Below, piece by piece: positions 27,967 through 36,459 of a stretch of 52,041 nucleotides of DNA. Made by a program: the position numbers and the translations under genes. Positions within the stretch are counted from its first letter, which is position 1. Each line of letters starts with the position of its first letter. Location: contig JALSIB010000040.1 in NCBI GenBank assembly GCA_026981855.1, forward strand, positions 1-52,041, given 5' to 3'. Source of the DNA: Methylothermaceae bacterium. GTDB taxonomy: Bacteria; Pseudomonadota; Gammaproteobacteria; Methylococcales; Methylothermaceae. The notes below the pieces were generated by a model that made no database searches, was not told the DNA's origin, and saw nothing but the letters and a program-made list of their open reading frames with translations.

Positions 27967-28851
27967 TCAGCCCTGAAAAAACGCCCTGAAGACCGTTTCG
28001 AAATTTTCATCGGCTTCAGCCACAATCCGGGGCAGCCGGCCACTGTCCAGGCGCAACGGCTCCATGAATTTCCTCAAGCCGGGAAGCACCGCCTCCAGTT
28101 GTTGCGGCGTTCTCACTTCATCCAGGCTCAGGCGGCACGCCAGGGAAACCAGTGCGGTCTCCAAATCAAAGCTTTCGGCATCCTCGGGATGGCCGTGGCA
28201 ATAAAGGGTGGTGACGATCACCGGGGGCAGATTCCAACGCCTGGCCAATTCGGCGGCGAGCTGATAATGGTCGAAACCGTAGACGGCACGTTCTGCGTCC
28301 GTTTCCTCGACGCTTTGCTGTTCCGAGAGGAGCATGGCCGCCCGCGCCAATTCGGGGATCTTGGCATAGATTACCAAACGGCCGATCTCATGCAGCAAGC
28401 CACATAGAAAGACCGATTCCATCCGGCCGCTCTGGGCGACATGTTTTTGCATCACTTTGGCCAAAAGGGCCAGACGCACGCTTAGACGCCAGAACTCCCG
28501 CATGGTCATCAACGTGTTGGGGAGGTGGCCGAAACGCTCCATGACCACGGTAGCCAATACCAGATCTCTCAGCTCCCTGATACCCAGGATGGTGATGGCC
28601 CGGGAGATGGAAGTGATTTGTCCGGGGAAGCCATAAAAAGCGCTGTTGACCAGGCGCAACAGCCGTGCCGACAATCCGGGATCATACTGAATCACCTGTT
28701 CGGCGTCCCGGGGGGTCTTGGCGGGATCGTCGAGGATCTCATTGATCTTGAGATAGATTTCGGGGGGAGAAGCCAGCTTCACATCCCCTGTCAACAGCGT
28801 CTCGATACCAAGTTGGAAGCTTTGGGGAATGTTTCCGAATGAGTGTGTCAT
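27967..28851 (-). CDS. HDOD domain signalling protein
   Basis: From ATG 28851 the 294-residue protein contains an HDOD domain: LASPPEIYLKINEILDDPAK, YDPGLSARLLRLVNSAFYGF, SISRAITILGIRELRDLVLA, and the HD-like helix FLCGLLHEIGRLVIYAKIPE. HDOD proteins lack a reliable catalytic HD pair and usually act as adaptors in signalling, often with cyclic-di-GMP proteins. It stands back to back with a GGDEF/EAL gene 146 bp away, suggesting shared regulation. A longer frame to 28968 has no support. Confidence 0.9.
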   Translation of the reverse strand: MTHSFGNIPQSFQLGIETLLTGDVKLASPPEIYLKINEILDDPAKTPRDAEQVIQYDPGLSARLLRLVNSAFYGFPGQITSISRAITILGIRELRDLVLATVVMERFGHLPNTLMTMREFWRLSVRLALLAKVMQKHVAQSGRMESVFLCGLLHEIGRLVIYAKIPELARAAMLLSEQQSVEETDAERAVYGFDHYQLAAELARRWNLPPVIVTTLYCHGHPEDAESFDLETALVSLACRLSLDEVRTPQQLEAVLPGLRKFMEPLRLDSGRLPRIVAEADENFETVFRAFFQG

Positions 28852-28997
28852 ACCCTGTTTCTTCAGCCGGGAAAATTGCCGGGAATAATGGCCTCTATGT
28901 AGCTTACAGTCTAAAAATAGGCTATAAAGAAAGGAAATGATAACTCTGTCACAAAATCCCCCCGGCAAACCTCAATTTATTCGGCTCGACACTGTTC

Positions 28998-30842
28998 ATG
29001 CCACCTTCAACAAAAGCCTTCGACAAGTCCATCATCATCGCTGAATCGAATCCCCGCCATCGTCAGCAGATCGAAACCATCTTGAGCGAGAGTGGTTTCG
29101 AAAAGGTGCTCAGTGCCCAGGATGGTGAAAGCCTGCGTTCCACGCTCAAAAGGTTTCACCAGAACCCTTCCGACCTCGGCCTGATCATTCTCGGCCACCC
29201 TCTACCGGATTGTCAGCTGGTGGAACTGTGCCAGGCCTTGACGGGTGAGCACAGCGAGTTCGTCATCCCCTTCATTATCCTTCAGGATTCCCCCGCCAAG
29301 GAGGATCCCCAGTTACAGGCATTGGAGCCGCTCGAAAGCCGGGGGGTGACACGGGTGGAAAAACCCATCCGGGCCCAGGAATTCGTTCCCCTGGTTCAAT
29401 TGGCGTTGGCCTTCAAACATGAACGGGACCAGACCCGCGAGCAACAGGAACACATGCTGACGGAACTGGCGGAACACAAGATCCTGGCGGCGAGATTGAA
29501 ATATCTGGTTCTGCACGATGAATTGACAGGCGTCGGCAATCGCCGTCATCTTGAACAGAATCTCCAATTGGCCATCCATCATTGCCAGGCCTACAAACAA
29601 AGCGGCGCCTTGTTCTATCTCGACATCGATCGTTTCGATGTGATCAACGACATCGAGGGACACGATACGGGGGACCGCCTGTTGGTCGAAATCGTCAATC
29701 TGTTGCGCCAGATTTTGCCCACGAACTGTACTTTCGCCCGGATAGGCGCCGATGAATTCTGCATCTTTCTCCCCAACATCCAGCGCGACAAGGCGCTGGA
29801 ACTGGCGGAATCCTTGAGGCAGGCGGTGGACGACTTCTGGTTCATGACACCAAACGACAGCTATCACATCTCCGTCAGTATCGGCATCGCGCCGCTCACC
29901 CCCTCACAGAACATCAACCACCCCAATGAGCTGATCGCCCAGGCCCACCAGGCTTGTTACATCGCCAAAACCCATGGCCGCAATCTGGTGAATGTCTTCG
30001 ATGCCGAGGACATGGCCGCCACCCATTTCAACGATGTACGCTGGGTTCCCCTGCTTCGGGAGGGGCTGAAGAACGATCGTTTTTTTCTGGTCTTCCAACC
30101 CATCGTCCGCCTTGCCGATGGATACATCAGTCATTACGAGGTGTTGCTGCGACTGAAAGATGAAGCAGGGCGCATTTTCTCGCCGGATATCTTCATACCG
30201 GCGGCGGAACGCATGGGGCTGATCCACAGCCTGGACATGTGGGTCATCGAGCATGCGATCGATTTCCTCGCCACGCTTCCCGAATCGCAATCCCATATCT
30301 CCCTGGCGATCAACCTCTCCGGCCACGCCTTCCAGAACCATCAATTGTTGCCCTTTCTGGAACAGAAACTGCAAAGCGCGTGGCTGGCACCGAAACGCCT
30401 GGTCTTCGAAATCACCGAGACCGCCGCCATCGCCAATTTCGAACATACCCGCGTCATGATCGCCAAGCTCCATTCCCTGGGGTGTAGCTTCGCACTCGAT
30501 GACTTCGGCACCGGCTTCAATTCCTTCGAGTACATCAAGAACTTCCCGGTCGATTACCTCAAGATCGATGGCCAGTTCGTGCAAAACCTGATGAATGATG
30601 AAACCGACCAAGTGTTGGTCAACGCAATGGTCAAGATCGCCCATAACCTGGGAAAGAAGGTCATTGCCGAGTATGTCGAAAATTCACAGGCGCTGGAATT
30701 TCTCAAACGGACAGGGGTCGATTATGGACAGGGATATCTGTTGGGCAAGCCGGTGGAAACGTTGCTTCCGCGCAACATTCTGGCGCTCAATGAACTGCTG
30801 CCCCAAGGATCCCAAAGCCTCACCCTTTCCGGCCATCCATAG
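28998..30842 (+). CDS. receiver-like GGDEF-EAL protein with altered motifs
   Basis: The 614-residue protein starts with a response-regulator-like domain (1-135: SIIIAESNPRHRQQIETILS). Its phospho-acceptor strand reads LGLIILGHPLPD, with Gly where Asp is expected, so phosphorylation is unlikely. A GGDEF domain (about 175-335) has RIGADEFCIFL in place of GGDEF and no inhibitory RxxD. The EAL domain (about 355-600) has YEVLLRL, NLSG, FEITETA, LDDFGTGFNSFEYIKNF, LKIDGQF and GQGYLLG, so metal-binding residues look complete. It resembles the FimX/TdrA-like pattern of weakly active cyclases with an EAL reader or phosphodiesterase. ATG 28998. Divergent from the HDOD gene. Confidence 0.88.
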   Translation: MPPSTKAFDKSIIIAESNPRHRQQIETILSESGFEKVLSAQDGESLRSTLKRFHQNPSDLGLIILGHPLPDCQLVELCQALTGEHSEFVIPFIILQDSPAKEDPQLQALEPLESRGVTRVEKPIRAQEFVPLVQLALAFKHERDQTREQQEHMLTELAEHKILAARLKYLVLHDELTGVGNRRHLEQNLQLAIHHCQAYKQSGALFYLDIDRFDVINDIEGHDTGDRLLVEIVNLLRQILPTNCTFARIGADEFCIFLPNIQRDKALELAESLRQAVDDFWFMTPNDSYHISVSIGIAPLTPSQNINHPNELIAQAHQACYIAKTHGRNLVNVFDAEDMAATHFNDVRWVPLLREGLKNDRFFLVFQPIVRLADGYISHYEVLLRLKDEAGRIFSPDIFIPAAERMGLIHSLDMWVIEHAIDFLATLPESQSHISLAINLSGHAFQNHQLLPFLEQKLQSAWLAPKRLVFEITETAAIANFEHTRVMIAKLHSLGCSFALDDFGTGFNSFEYIKNFPVDYLKIDGQFVQNLMNDETDQVLVNAMVKIAHNLGKKVIAEYVENSQALEFLKRTGVDYGQGYLLGKPVETLLPRNILALNELLPQGSQSLTLSGHP

Positions 30843-30994
30843 AAAACAGACTCTTCCCCGTTCAGGATTGTATTCCTCATTCTCATCATGGAAATGAATC
30901 TGCGGGACACACGTTCGCAGTCATCTCGTCATCCCGGTAGCATATGGATTCTTTCCATCTGACTTGACTCCGTTTCCAGCACAGGACGAATTTC

Positions 30995-33328
30995 ATGACC
31001 AAGGGAACCCGTCGCAAGGGGCGCCGCCTTCAATCGAAGCACCGCACCCCACCCAACCCGATACGTACCTGGTTGAAGAAAACCTTATGGGCCGGGACAG
31101 CCCTGATACTCTTTGTATCGGCCGTCTATCTGGGCTATCTCGACTACACCGTCAGGCATCAATTCGAAGGCCGGCGCTGGGCGTTGCCTGCCAGTGTCTA
31201 CGCAAGCCCAGTGGAACTCTACAGCGGGTTGAAAGTTTCGCGGTCGCAGATCGAGCGCATCCTGGGATTGCTCAATTATCGCCATGACCGCCAGTTGAGC
31301 AGCGAGGCCAGCTATTATCGCCGCGGCGGCAGCCTCGTCATCCGGACCCGGCGCTTCCATTTTCCCGACGGCGCCGACGAAAGCGCGAAAGTCAGGCTCG
31401 ATTTTCGCGCCGGCCACCTGGCACGCATGAAATCCCTGGACGAGGGCGGAGATCTCCCGCTGCTGCGGCTCGATCCGGTCCAAATCGGCAGCTTCTATCC
31501 CGGCCGCAAGGAAGACCGCATTCTGGTCAAGCTGAACGAGGTGCCTCCCCTTTTGATCAAAACCCTTCTGGCCGTGGAAGACCGGGAGTTCTATCACCAT
31601 CACGGCATTTCTCCCAAGGCGATCGCCCGCGCCCTCTGGGCGGACGTCCGGGCAGGCCGGATCGTTCAGGGAGGAAGCACCCTGACACAACAGCTGGTGA
31701 AGAATTTCTATCTGACCTCGGAGCGGCGGCTGATACGGAAAGTCAACGAGGCCCTGATGGCCCTGATTCTGGAAGCCCGTTATTCCAAGGACGCCATTCT
31801 CGAAGCCTATCTCAACGAAATTTATCTCGGACAGAACAAGGCCAGAGCCATTCACGGCTTTGGATTGGCGAGCGAATTCTATTTCAGCCGGCACCTGAAT
31901 GAGCTGGAGCCCCAACACATCGCCCTGCTGGTGGGGATGGTCAAAGGCCCCAACTACTACAATCCCCGCCGCCACCCCGAGCGGGCACTGAAACGCCGCA
32001 ATCTGGTGCTCGACCTGTTACGGCAACAAGGCGTGATCGACGCCAAAACCCTGCGCCGGGCCAAACGCCAGCCCCTGGGCGTGACGCCTTACTTCCATCG
32101 CCCCAGCGCCCGCTACCCGGCTTTTCTCGACCTGGTGAAACGCCAGCTGACCCTGGAATACAAGGAGGAGGATCTGACCTCCGAAGGGCTCAAGATTTTC
32201 ACCACCCTGGACATCCTGATTCAGGAGACCCTCGAAAAGAGCACCCAAAGGGTGATTCCCAGCCTGGAAAAGGGCTATCGCATCAAGGGGCTGGAAACGG
32301 CCAACGTGATCGTCCGCCGCGGCAACGGGGAGATCGTGGCCTTGAACGGCGCCCGCGACCCCCGGCAGGCCGGCTTCAACAGAGCCCTCGACAGCGTTCG
32401 GCCGATAGGCTCCCTGATCAAGCCGGCAGTCTACCTCACCGCGCTCCGGCAGCCGGAACGCTATACGGTCATCACCCCCATTCCGGACAAACCGGTGCGG
32501 ATCAAGAACCCCGACGGCACAAACTGGCGCCCCCGGAATTACGATCATAAACAACATGGAATGGTCCCCTTGCATCAAGCCCTGGCGCATTCCTACAATC
32601 TCGCCACCGTCCATCTGGGCATGGCACTGGGGCTGGCCCACGTCGCCAGAACGGTCCGCCAGCTTGGAGTCGGCAGACCGATCAAACTCTACCCCTCGAT
32701 GCTGCTGGGCGCGACCTCCCTCACCCCGCTGGAAGTCACGCAAATGTATCTGACCCTGGCCAATCAGGGATTCGCCATGCCACTTCGCGCCATCCGCGCG
32801 GTACTGTCGAACGACAATCAAGCGCTCCAGCGCTACCCCCTGACCCTGCGGCAAACCATCGACTCTCCCCCCATCTATCTGGTCGATACGCTGTTGATGG
32901 AGGTCATGAGGGAAGGCACCGGACGTGGCGCCTACCGGATATTGCCGGATGATCTGGAGGTTGCGGGAAAAACCGGCACCACCAACGACCTTCGGGACAG
33001 TTGGTTTGCCGGCTTCAGCGGGGATTTTCTCGGCGTGACCTGGATCGGGCGCGATGACAACCGCCCCACCCGCCTGACCGGCGCCAGAGGCGCCTTGCAG
33101 TTATGGTCGCGGGTATTCGGCAAGATCGCCAGCGAAAGCCTGACTCTCACGCAACCTGGCGAAATCGAATGGGTGTGGATCGATCCGGATTCCGGGCTGC
33201 GGGCCGACGAGCAGTGCGAAAACGCCAGACGCTTCCCCTTCATCCGCGGATCGGCGCCGGAAGCGCTGGCTCCCTGTGCCCGGCGGCCCGATCCCGGGGT
33301 GCCGAAATGGCTGAAAAGCTGGTTCTGA
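30995..33328 (+). CDS. mrcB: penicillin-binding protein 1B, bifunctional
   Basis: Class A PBP making and cross-linking peptidoglycan. The 777-residue protein has a basic cytoplasmic tail, one membrane segment (about 27-50), a UB2H-like domain (YASPVELYSGLKVSRSQIER), the glycosyltransferase with LLAVEDREFYHHHGISPKAI and QGGSTLTQQLVKNFYL (catalytic Glu in VEDREF), and the transpeptidase with the active-site serine in RPIGSLIKPAVYLT, SYN in HSYNLATV and KTGTT in GKTGTTND. The last 40 residues hold an ADEQCENARRFPF segment. The start ATG is preceded by a GACGAA-type weak ribosome site. The 150 bp upstream hold the promoter; none was certain. Confidence 0.95.
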   Translation: MTKGTRRKGRRLQSKHRTPPNPIRTWLKKTLWAGTALILFVSAVYLGYLDYTVRHQFEGRRWALPASVYASPVELYSGLKVSRSQIERILGLLNYRHDRQLSSEASYYRRGGSLVIRTRRFHFPDGADESAKVRLDFRAGHLARMKSLDEGGDLPLLRLDPVQIGSFYPGRKEDRILVKLNEVPPLLIKTLLAVEDREFYHHHGISPKAIARALWADVRAGRIVQGGSTLTQQLVKNFYLTSERRLIRKVNEALMALILEARYSKDAILEAYLNEIYLGQNKARAIHGFGLASEFYFSRHLNELEPQHIALLVGMVKGPNYYNPRRHPERALKRRNLVLDLLRQQGVIDAKTLRRAKRQPLGVTPYFHRPSARYPAFLDLVKRQLTLEYKEEDLTSEGLKIFTTLDILIQETLEKSTQRVIPSLEKGYRIKGLETANVIVRRGNGEIVALNGARDPRQAGFNRALDSVRPIGSLIKPAVYLTALRQPERYTVITPIPDKPVRIKNPDGTNWRPRNYDHKQHGMVPLHQALAHSYNLATVHLGMALGLAHVARTVRQLGVGRPIKLYPSMLLGATSLTPLEVTQMYLTLANQGFAMPLRAIRAVLSNDNQALQRYPLTLRQTIDSPPIYLVDTLLMEVMREGTGRGAYRILPDDLEVAGKTGTTNDLRDSWFAGFSGDFLGVTWIGRDDNRPTRLTGARGALQLWSRVFGKIASESLTLTQPGEIEWVWIDPDSGLRADEQCENARRFPFIRGSAPEALAPCARRPDPGVPKWLKSWF

Positions 33329-33517
33329 TCAGCGTCTTTCCCGCACGCTCAAGCCCAGAACCAGGACGGAAGCGCCGGCGACAGCCGCCAGCAAGGCGTT
33401 CTCCTTGCTGGCCCCGAACAGGAACAAAGCCCCGTAGCCCCCCACGGCCGCGCCCAACCCACTGAAGGCCATGGCCCGCATCACCCGGCACAAGACACAA
33501 TCACGGTCGTATTTCAT
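33329..33517 (-). CDS. small CxxC membrane protein, hypothetical
   Basis: A 62-residue protein starts MKYDRDCVLCRVMRAMAFSG, with a CVLC motif near the N-terminus and two hydrophobic stretches (about 15-33 and 38-57). An AGGGGGG sequence precedes the ATG by 11 bases. It is unrecognised. It begins 36 bp after the hemH stop on the same strand and its stop abuts that of mrcB. CxxC could bind a metal or heme-related ligand; that is speculation. A chance frame cannot be excluded. Confidence 0.45.
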   Translation of the reverse strand: MKYDRDCVLCRVMRAMAFSGLGAAVGGYGALFLFGASKENALLAAVAGASVLVLGLSVRERR

Positions 33518-33553
33518 TCACTGCCCCCCTGCGGCACACGTTTTCGACAGTCC

Positions 33554-34507
33554 TTAACCCCCATCGAAGGACAACAACGCCTTCAGCATCCGGACATGCC
33601 CCGGTTCGGCGTTCAAGGCCGGTATGTAACGGTATCGCTTCCCCCCCGCCTGAAGGAAAATCCCGCGGTTGGTATGCGCGATCTCTTCCAGGGTTTCCAG
33701 ACAGTCCACCGAAAATCCCGGACACACCACGTCCACCTCCTTCACCCCTGCTTCCGGCAACCGCCGCAGCACCTCGACGCAGTAAGGGCGCAGCCAGTCG
33801 GCAGGACCGAAACGGGACTGAAACACCAGTTCCCAGGAAGCCTCCTCCAACCCCAGCCGCACCGCGATCAAACGGGCGCTGCGGACACATTGGTCATAAT
33901 AGGGGTCGCCCTGATCCCGGCTTTTTTCCGGCAATCCATGAAAGGACATCAAGAGCTTCTGCGGCCTGCCGTTCGCCTGCCAATACGAATCGATACTGCC
34001 CGCCACCGCGTCGATGTAGGCGGGCTCCGCATGGTACTGGTCGCGAAAACACAACGAAGGCACCCGTTGCCGTGCCGCCATAATCTGCGCCAGGCGGTCG
34101 AACACGGTGGCGGTGGTGGTCACCGAATACTGGGGATAGAGGGGCAGCACGGTCACTTGTTCCACCCCCTGGCCGAGCAGCGCCTCCACGCCCGCTTCCA
34201 GACCCGGCCGGCCATATCGCATCGCCGCGACCACCGGCGTGCCGCTTTCTTCTTCCAATGCCCCGGCCAGGCGCTGCATGTGGACCACCAGGGGAGAGCC
34301 GGCATCGGTCCAGATACTCCGATAGGCCCTGGCCACCTTGCCGGCGCGCAGGGGTGCGATCACGGCATGAAGCAGCGGCAACCACAGCGGCCTGGGCAGC
34401 GCCACCACCCTTGGATCGGAGAGAAATTCCCGCAAATATCTGCGTACCGCGCCAGACGTCGGGGCATCGGGACTGCCCAGGTTGACCAGAAGAACGCCTT
34501 TTTTCAC
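33554..34507 (-). CDS. hemH: ferrochelatase
   Basis: HemH inserts Fe(II) into protoporphyrin IX, the last step of heme synthesis. The 317-residue protein reads MKKGVLLVNLGSPDAPTSGA, contains DAGSPLVVHMQRLAGAL and the catalytic His in MSFHGLPEKSRDQGDPYYDQ and Glu in VVCPGFSVDCLETLEEIAH. The start is three bases after the folE stop, so both share a transcript. Confidence 0.96.
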   Translation of the reverse strand: MKKGVLLVNLGSPDAPTSGAVRRYLREFLSDPRVVALPRPLWLPLLHAVIAPLRAGKVARAYRSIWTDAGSPLVVHMQRLAGALEEESGTPVVAAMRYGRPGLEAGVEALLGQGVEQVTVLPLYPQYSVTTTATVFDRLAQIMAARQRVPSLCFRDQYHAEPAYIDAVAGSIDSYWQANGRPQKLLMSFHGLPEKSRDQGDPYYDQCVRSARLIAVRLGLEEASWELVFQSRFGPADWLRPYCVEVLRRLPEAGVKEVDVVCPGFSVDCLETLEEIAHTNRGIFLQAGGKRYRYIPALNAEPGHVRMLKALLSFDGG

Positions 34508-34510
34508 GAA

Positions 34511-35065
34511 TCAGAGCTGGCGGCCCAACAGATTGAGAAACTCGGAGCGGGTACTGATCCTCTCCCGGAACAATCCCAACATGGTGGAGGTGGTCATCAC
34601 CGAGTTCTGCTTCTCCACCCCCCGCATCATCATGCACAGGTGCTTCGCTTCCACCACCACCGCCACGCCCCTGGGATCGACAGCGGTCTGGATCGCGTCC
34701 GCGATCTGCTTGGTGAGACGCTCCTGGATCTGCAGACGGCGCGAATACATCTCCACGATACGCGCCACTTTCGACAGCCCGATGACCTTCCCCTGGGGCA
34801 GATAGCCCACATGACACTTGCCGATGAAAGGCAACAAATGGTGTTCGCACAGGGAATACAATTCTATGTTCCTGACGATCACCATGTCCTCGGTGTCGGC
34901 TTCGAAGATCGCTTCGTTCAGGACCTTTTCCAGGGTCTGGTTGTATCCACTGTTTAGATAGCGGAAAGCGGCCGCGGCGCGTTTCGGGGTGTCCACCAGC
35001 CCCTCTCTGCCGACATCCTCGCCCACCGCTGTGATCAATTCGGAAAAAATCTGTTCCATTTTCAT
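34511..35065 (-). CDS. folE: GTP cyclohydrolase I
   Basis: FolE opens the guanine ring of GTP to give 7,8-dihydroneopterin triphosphate, the common precursor of folate and tetrahydromethanopterin. The 184-residue protein has [20 protein letters not shown], zinc ligands in [20 protein letters not shown] (Cys, His), and [20 protein letters not shown] with the second Cys. I chose the ATG at 35065 with GGGGAG five bases upstream; an upstream start at 35080 lacks this. Next to fae and pterin genes, so it may feed both pterin pathways. Confidence 0.95.
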   Translation of the reverse strand: MKMEQIFSELITAVGEDVGREGLVDTPKRAAAAFRYLNSGYNQTLEKVLNEAIFEADTEDMVIVRNIELYSLCEHHLLPFIGKCHVGYLPQGKVIGLSKVARIVEMYSRRLQIQERLTKQIADAIQTAVDPRGVAVVVEAKHLCMMMRGVEKQNSVMTTSTMLGLFRERISTRSEFLNLLGRQL

Positions 35066-35184
35066 GAATGCTCCCCGCAAAACGCCAAATGGGGCTAGTA
35101 TACCCGCTTTTGCGGGTTTGACATTCCACGCTGAGGACTTAAGCTAACCTACTTTCAAATTCATCCTGACAAGGAGTGATATCA

Positions 35185-35745
35185 ATGAGCGACAGAATCG
35201 TTTTCCGCAGTGGCGAAGCTTTGGTTGCAGGCGGCCCTCCCGGAACCGCGGCAGAACCTGAAGTCATCATCGGCGAACTCGACGGCCCGGTGGGAACGGC
35301 CCTGGCCACCCTCACCGGCGACCAGGTTCCCGGCCACAGCCGGGTGTTCGCCATTCTCAACACCGACATCCAGGTTCGCCCGCTCACCCTGATGGTCAGC
35401 AAAGTGACCGTCAAGGGCAAGATGGCCAAGCGTTACACCAACATCCTGATGGGCACCGTGCAAGGCGCCATCGCCAATGGCGTGCTGGATGCGGTGCGCG
35501 CAGGCGATATTCCCAAGGAGAAGGCCAACAATCTGGGCATCATCTGCTCGGTGTGGCTGAATCCGATGGTGGGGAACGAAGACTACGAATGCGATCACAA
35601 GGCGCTGTTCGACATCCACCGCAAGGCCACCGCCCTGGCCATCCACAAGGCGATGAATCACCAGCCGGATATCGACTGGTTGCTGGAGAACCAGGAAAAG
35701 ATCACCCACAAGTATTATCAGATGGGCCTGGACGGCAAGATCTGA
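35185..35745 (+). CDS. fae: formaldehyde-activating enzyme Fae
   Basis: Fae condenses formaldehyde with tetrahydromethanopterin to methylene-H4MPT, the entry point of formaldehyde oxidation in methylotrophs. The 186-residue protein contains VGTALATLTGDQVPGHSRVF, then AILNTDIQVRPLTLMVSKVT and NPMVGNEDYECDHKALFDIH, strongly conserved in Fae. ATG 35185 follows AAGGAG with an eight-base gap, an excellent ribosome site, as expected for an abundant enzyme. An in-frame GTG at 35176 overlaps that site and is rejected. A hairpin element follows the stop. Confidence 0.97.
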   Translation: MSDRIVFRSGEALVAGGPPGTAAEPEVIIGELDGPVGTALATLTGDQVPGHSRVFAILNTDIQVRPLTLMVSKVTVKGKMAKRYTNILMGTVQGAIANGVLDAVRAGDIPKEKANNLGIICSVWLNPMVGNEDYECDHKALFDIHRKATALAIHKAMNHQPDIDWLLENQEKITHKYYQMGLDGKI

Positions 35746-35751
35746 TTGCGC

Positions 35752-35826
35752 TCACCACAGAGGCGCAGAGGACACGGAGCTTTTGAAAGCAATTTTTTCT
35801 CTGCGCTCCCGGCGTCTCTGTGGTGA
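35752..35826. repeat. 75-bp nested inverted repeat between fae and the pterin dehydratase gene
   Basis: TCACCACAGAG (35752-35762) is repeated inverted as CTCTGTGGTGA (35816-35826), and inside it GCGCAGAG (35763-35770) as CTCTGCGC (35799-35806). It lies 6 bp after fae and 11 bp before the stop of the convergent gene, so it probably serves as a two-way terminator. The CACCACAGAGGCGCAGAGGA sequence resembles a widespread intergenic palindromic repeat of bacterial genomes, from memory. Confidence 0.8.
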
Positions 35827-35837
35827 AATTTGTCCCT

Positions 35838-36218
35838 TCAATCGTACTTGAGGTACTTGAACCTGGGATCTTCCGGTGTACCTTCCAGGGCACTGCCCTC
35901 CCCCGGCCGCCACATGACCACTTCCTCGATCTTGGCCGCCAGCTCGAAATCCTTGTCGGTGACGCCTTTGGCCGAATGGGTCGTCAGTTTGACGATGACA
36001 AAGGCGTAGGAAACCGTCAGATCCGGGTGGTGAAAAGCCGCCTCGGCCAGATGCCCCACCGTGTTAACCACCATCAAGGTTCCTTTCCAACCCGAGGTCT
36101 TGTACTTGCGGCGTATCCAGCCTTTCTCGTAGTACCAATGGGGCAATTCCTCCTTGAGCCGGGCCTCGATTTCCGTTTCACCGTAGGTTTCTTCCGCTCC
36201 ACGCTTACGCCAGCCCAT
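35838..36218 (-). CDS. pterin-4a-carbinolamine dehydratase-like protein
   Basis: The 126-residue protein contains FHHPDLTVSYAFVIVKLTTH followed by SAKGVTDKDFELAAKIEEVV, the conserved His-His-Pro and the S-x-x-G-x-T-x-x-D-x-x-x-A pattern of the pterin carbinolamine dehydratase (PCD/DcoH) family, with an N-terminal extension of about 45 residues. The enzyme normally dehydrates 4a-hydroxytetrahydropterin. Homologues appear in methylotroph H4MPT gene clusters, where their role in H4MPT synthesis or repair is unproven. No phenylalanine hydroxylase gene is nearby, so a link to H4MPT or folate is favoured by context. Confidence 0.85.
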   Translation of the reverse strand: MGWRKRGAEETYGETEIEARLKEELPHWYYEKGWIRRKYKTSGWKGTLMVVNTVGHLAEAAFHHPDLTVSYAFVIVKLTTHSAKGVTDKDFELAAKIEEVVMWRPGEGSALEGTPEDPRFKYLKYD

Positions 36219-36329
36219 GAGTTCCTCCCGTAGTGGATTTCACACGCCCCAAACCTACCATCAAAGTCAACAATAGGGCAATACTCATCAAATCCCACGT
36301 CATTCAAACATGTAACGCCCCGATCCAAA

Positions 36330-36427
36330 AGGCAGGTGGTCCGATTCTAAAGCCTCGCCGGCAGGGAGGCCGGCGTGGAGCCTACAGGGAAGTATTCACG
36401 GCGTTTTTCGAAGCGGACCACCTGCCT
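36330..36427. repeat. 98-bp palindromic intergenic element
   Basis: AGGCAGGTGGTCCG (36330-36343) is matched by its perfect inverted copy CGGACCACCTGCCT (36414-36427). Inside, GCCTCGCCGGC (from about 36352) can pair with GCCGGCGTGGAGCC as a nested hairpin. It fills much of the 240-bp gap between the pterin dehydratase gene and folP; the rest (36219-36329) shows nothing. It looks like a dispersed REP/MITE-type repeat, though no second copy is in this window. Confidence 0.75.
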
Positions 36428-36459
36428 CATCCCCGATAGATGACGGAGTTCTCCAATAC

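Noticed and set aside
36233-36439. 68-codon frame on the + strand across the palindromic element
   Set aside because: It lies over a structured repeat, has no ribosome site and no recognisable pattern.
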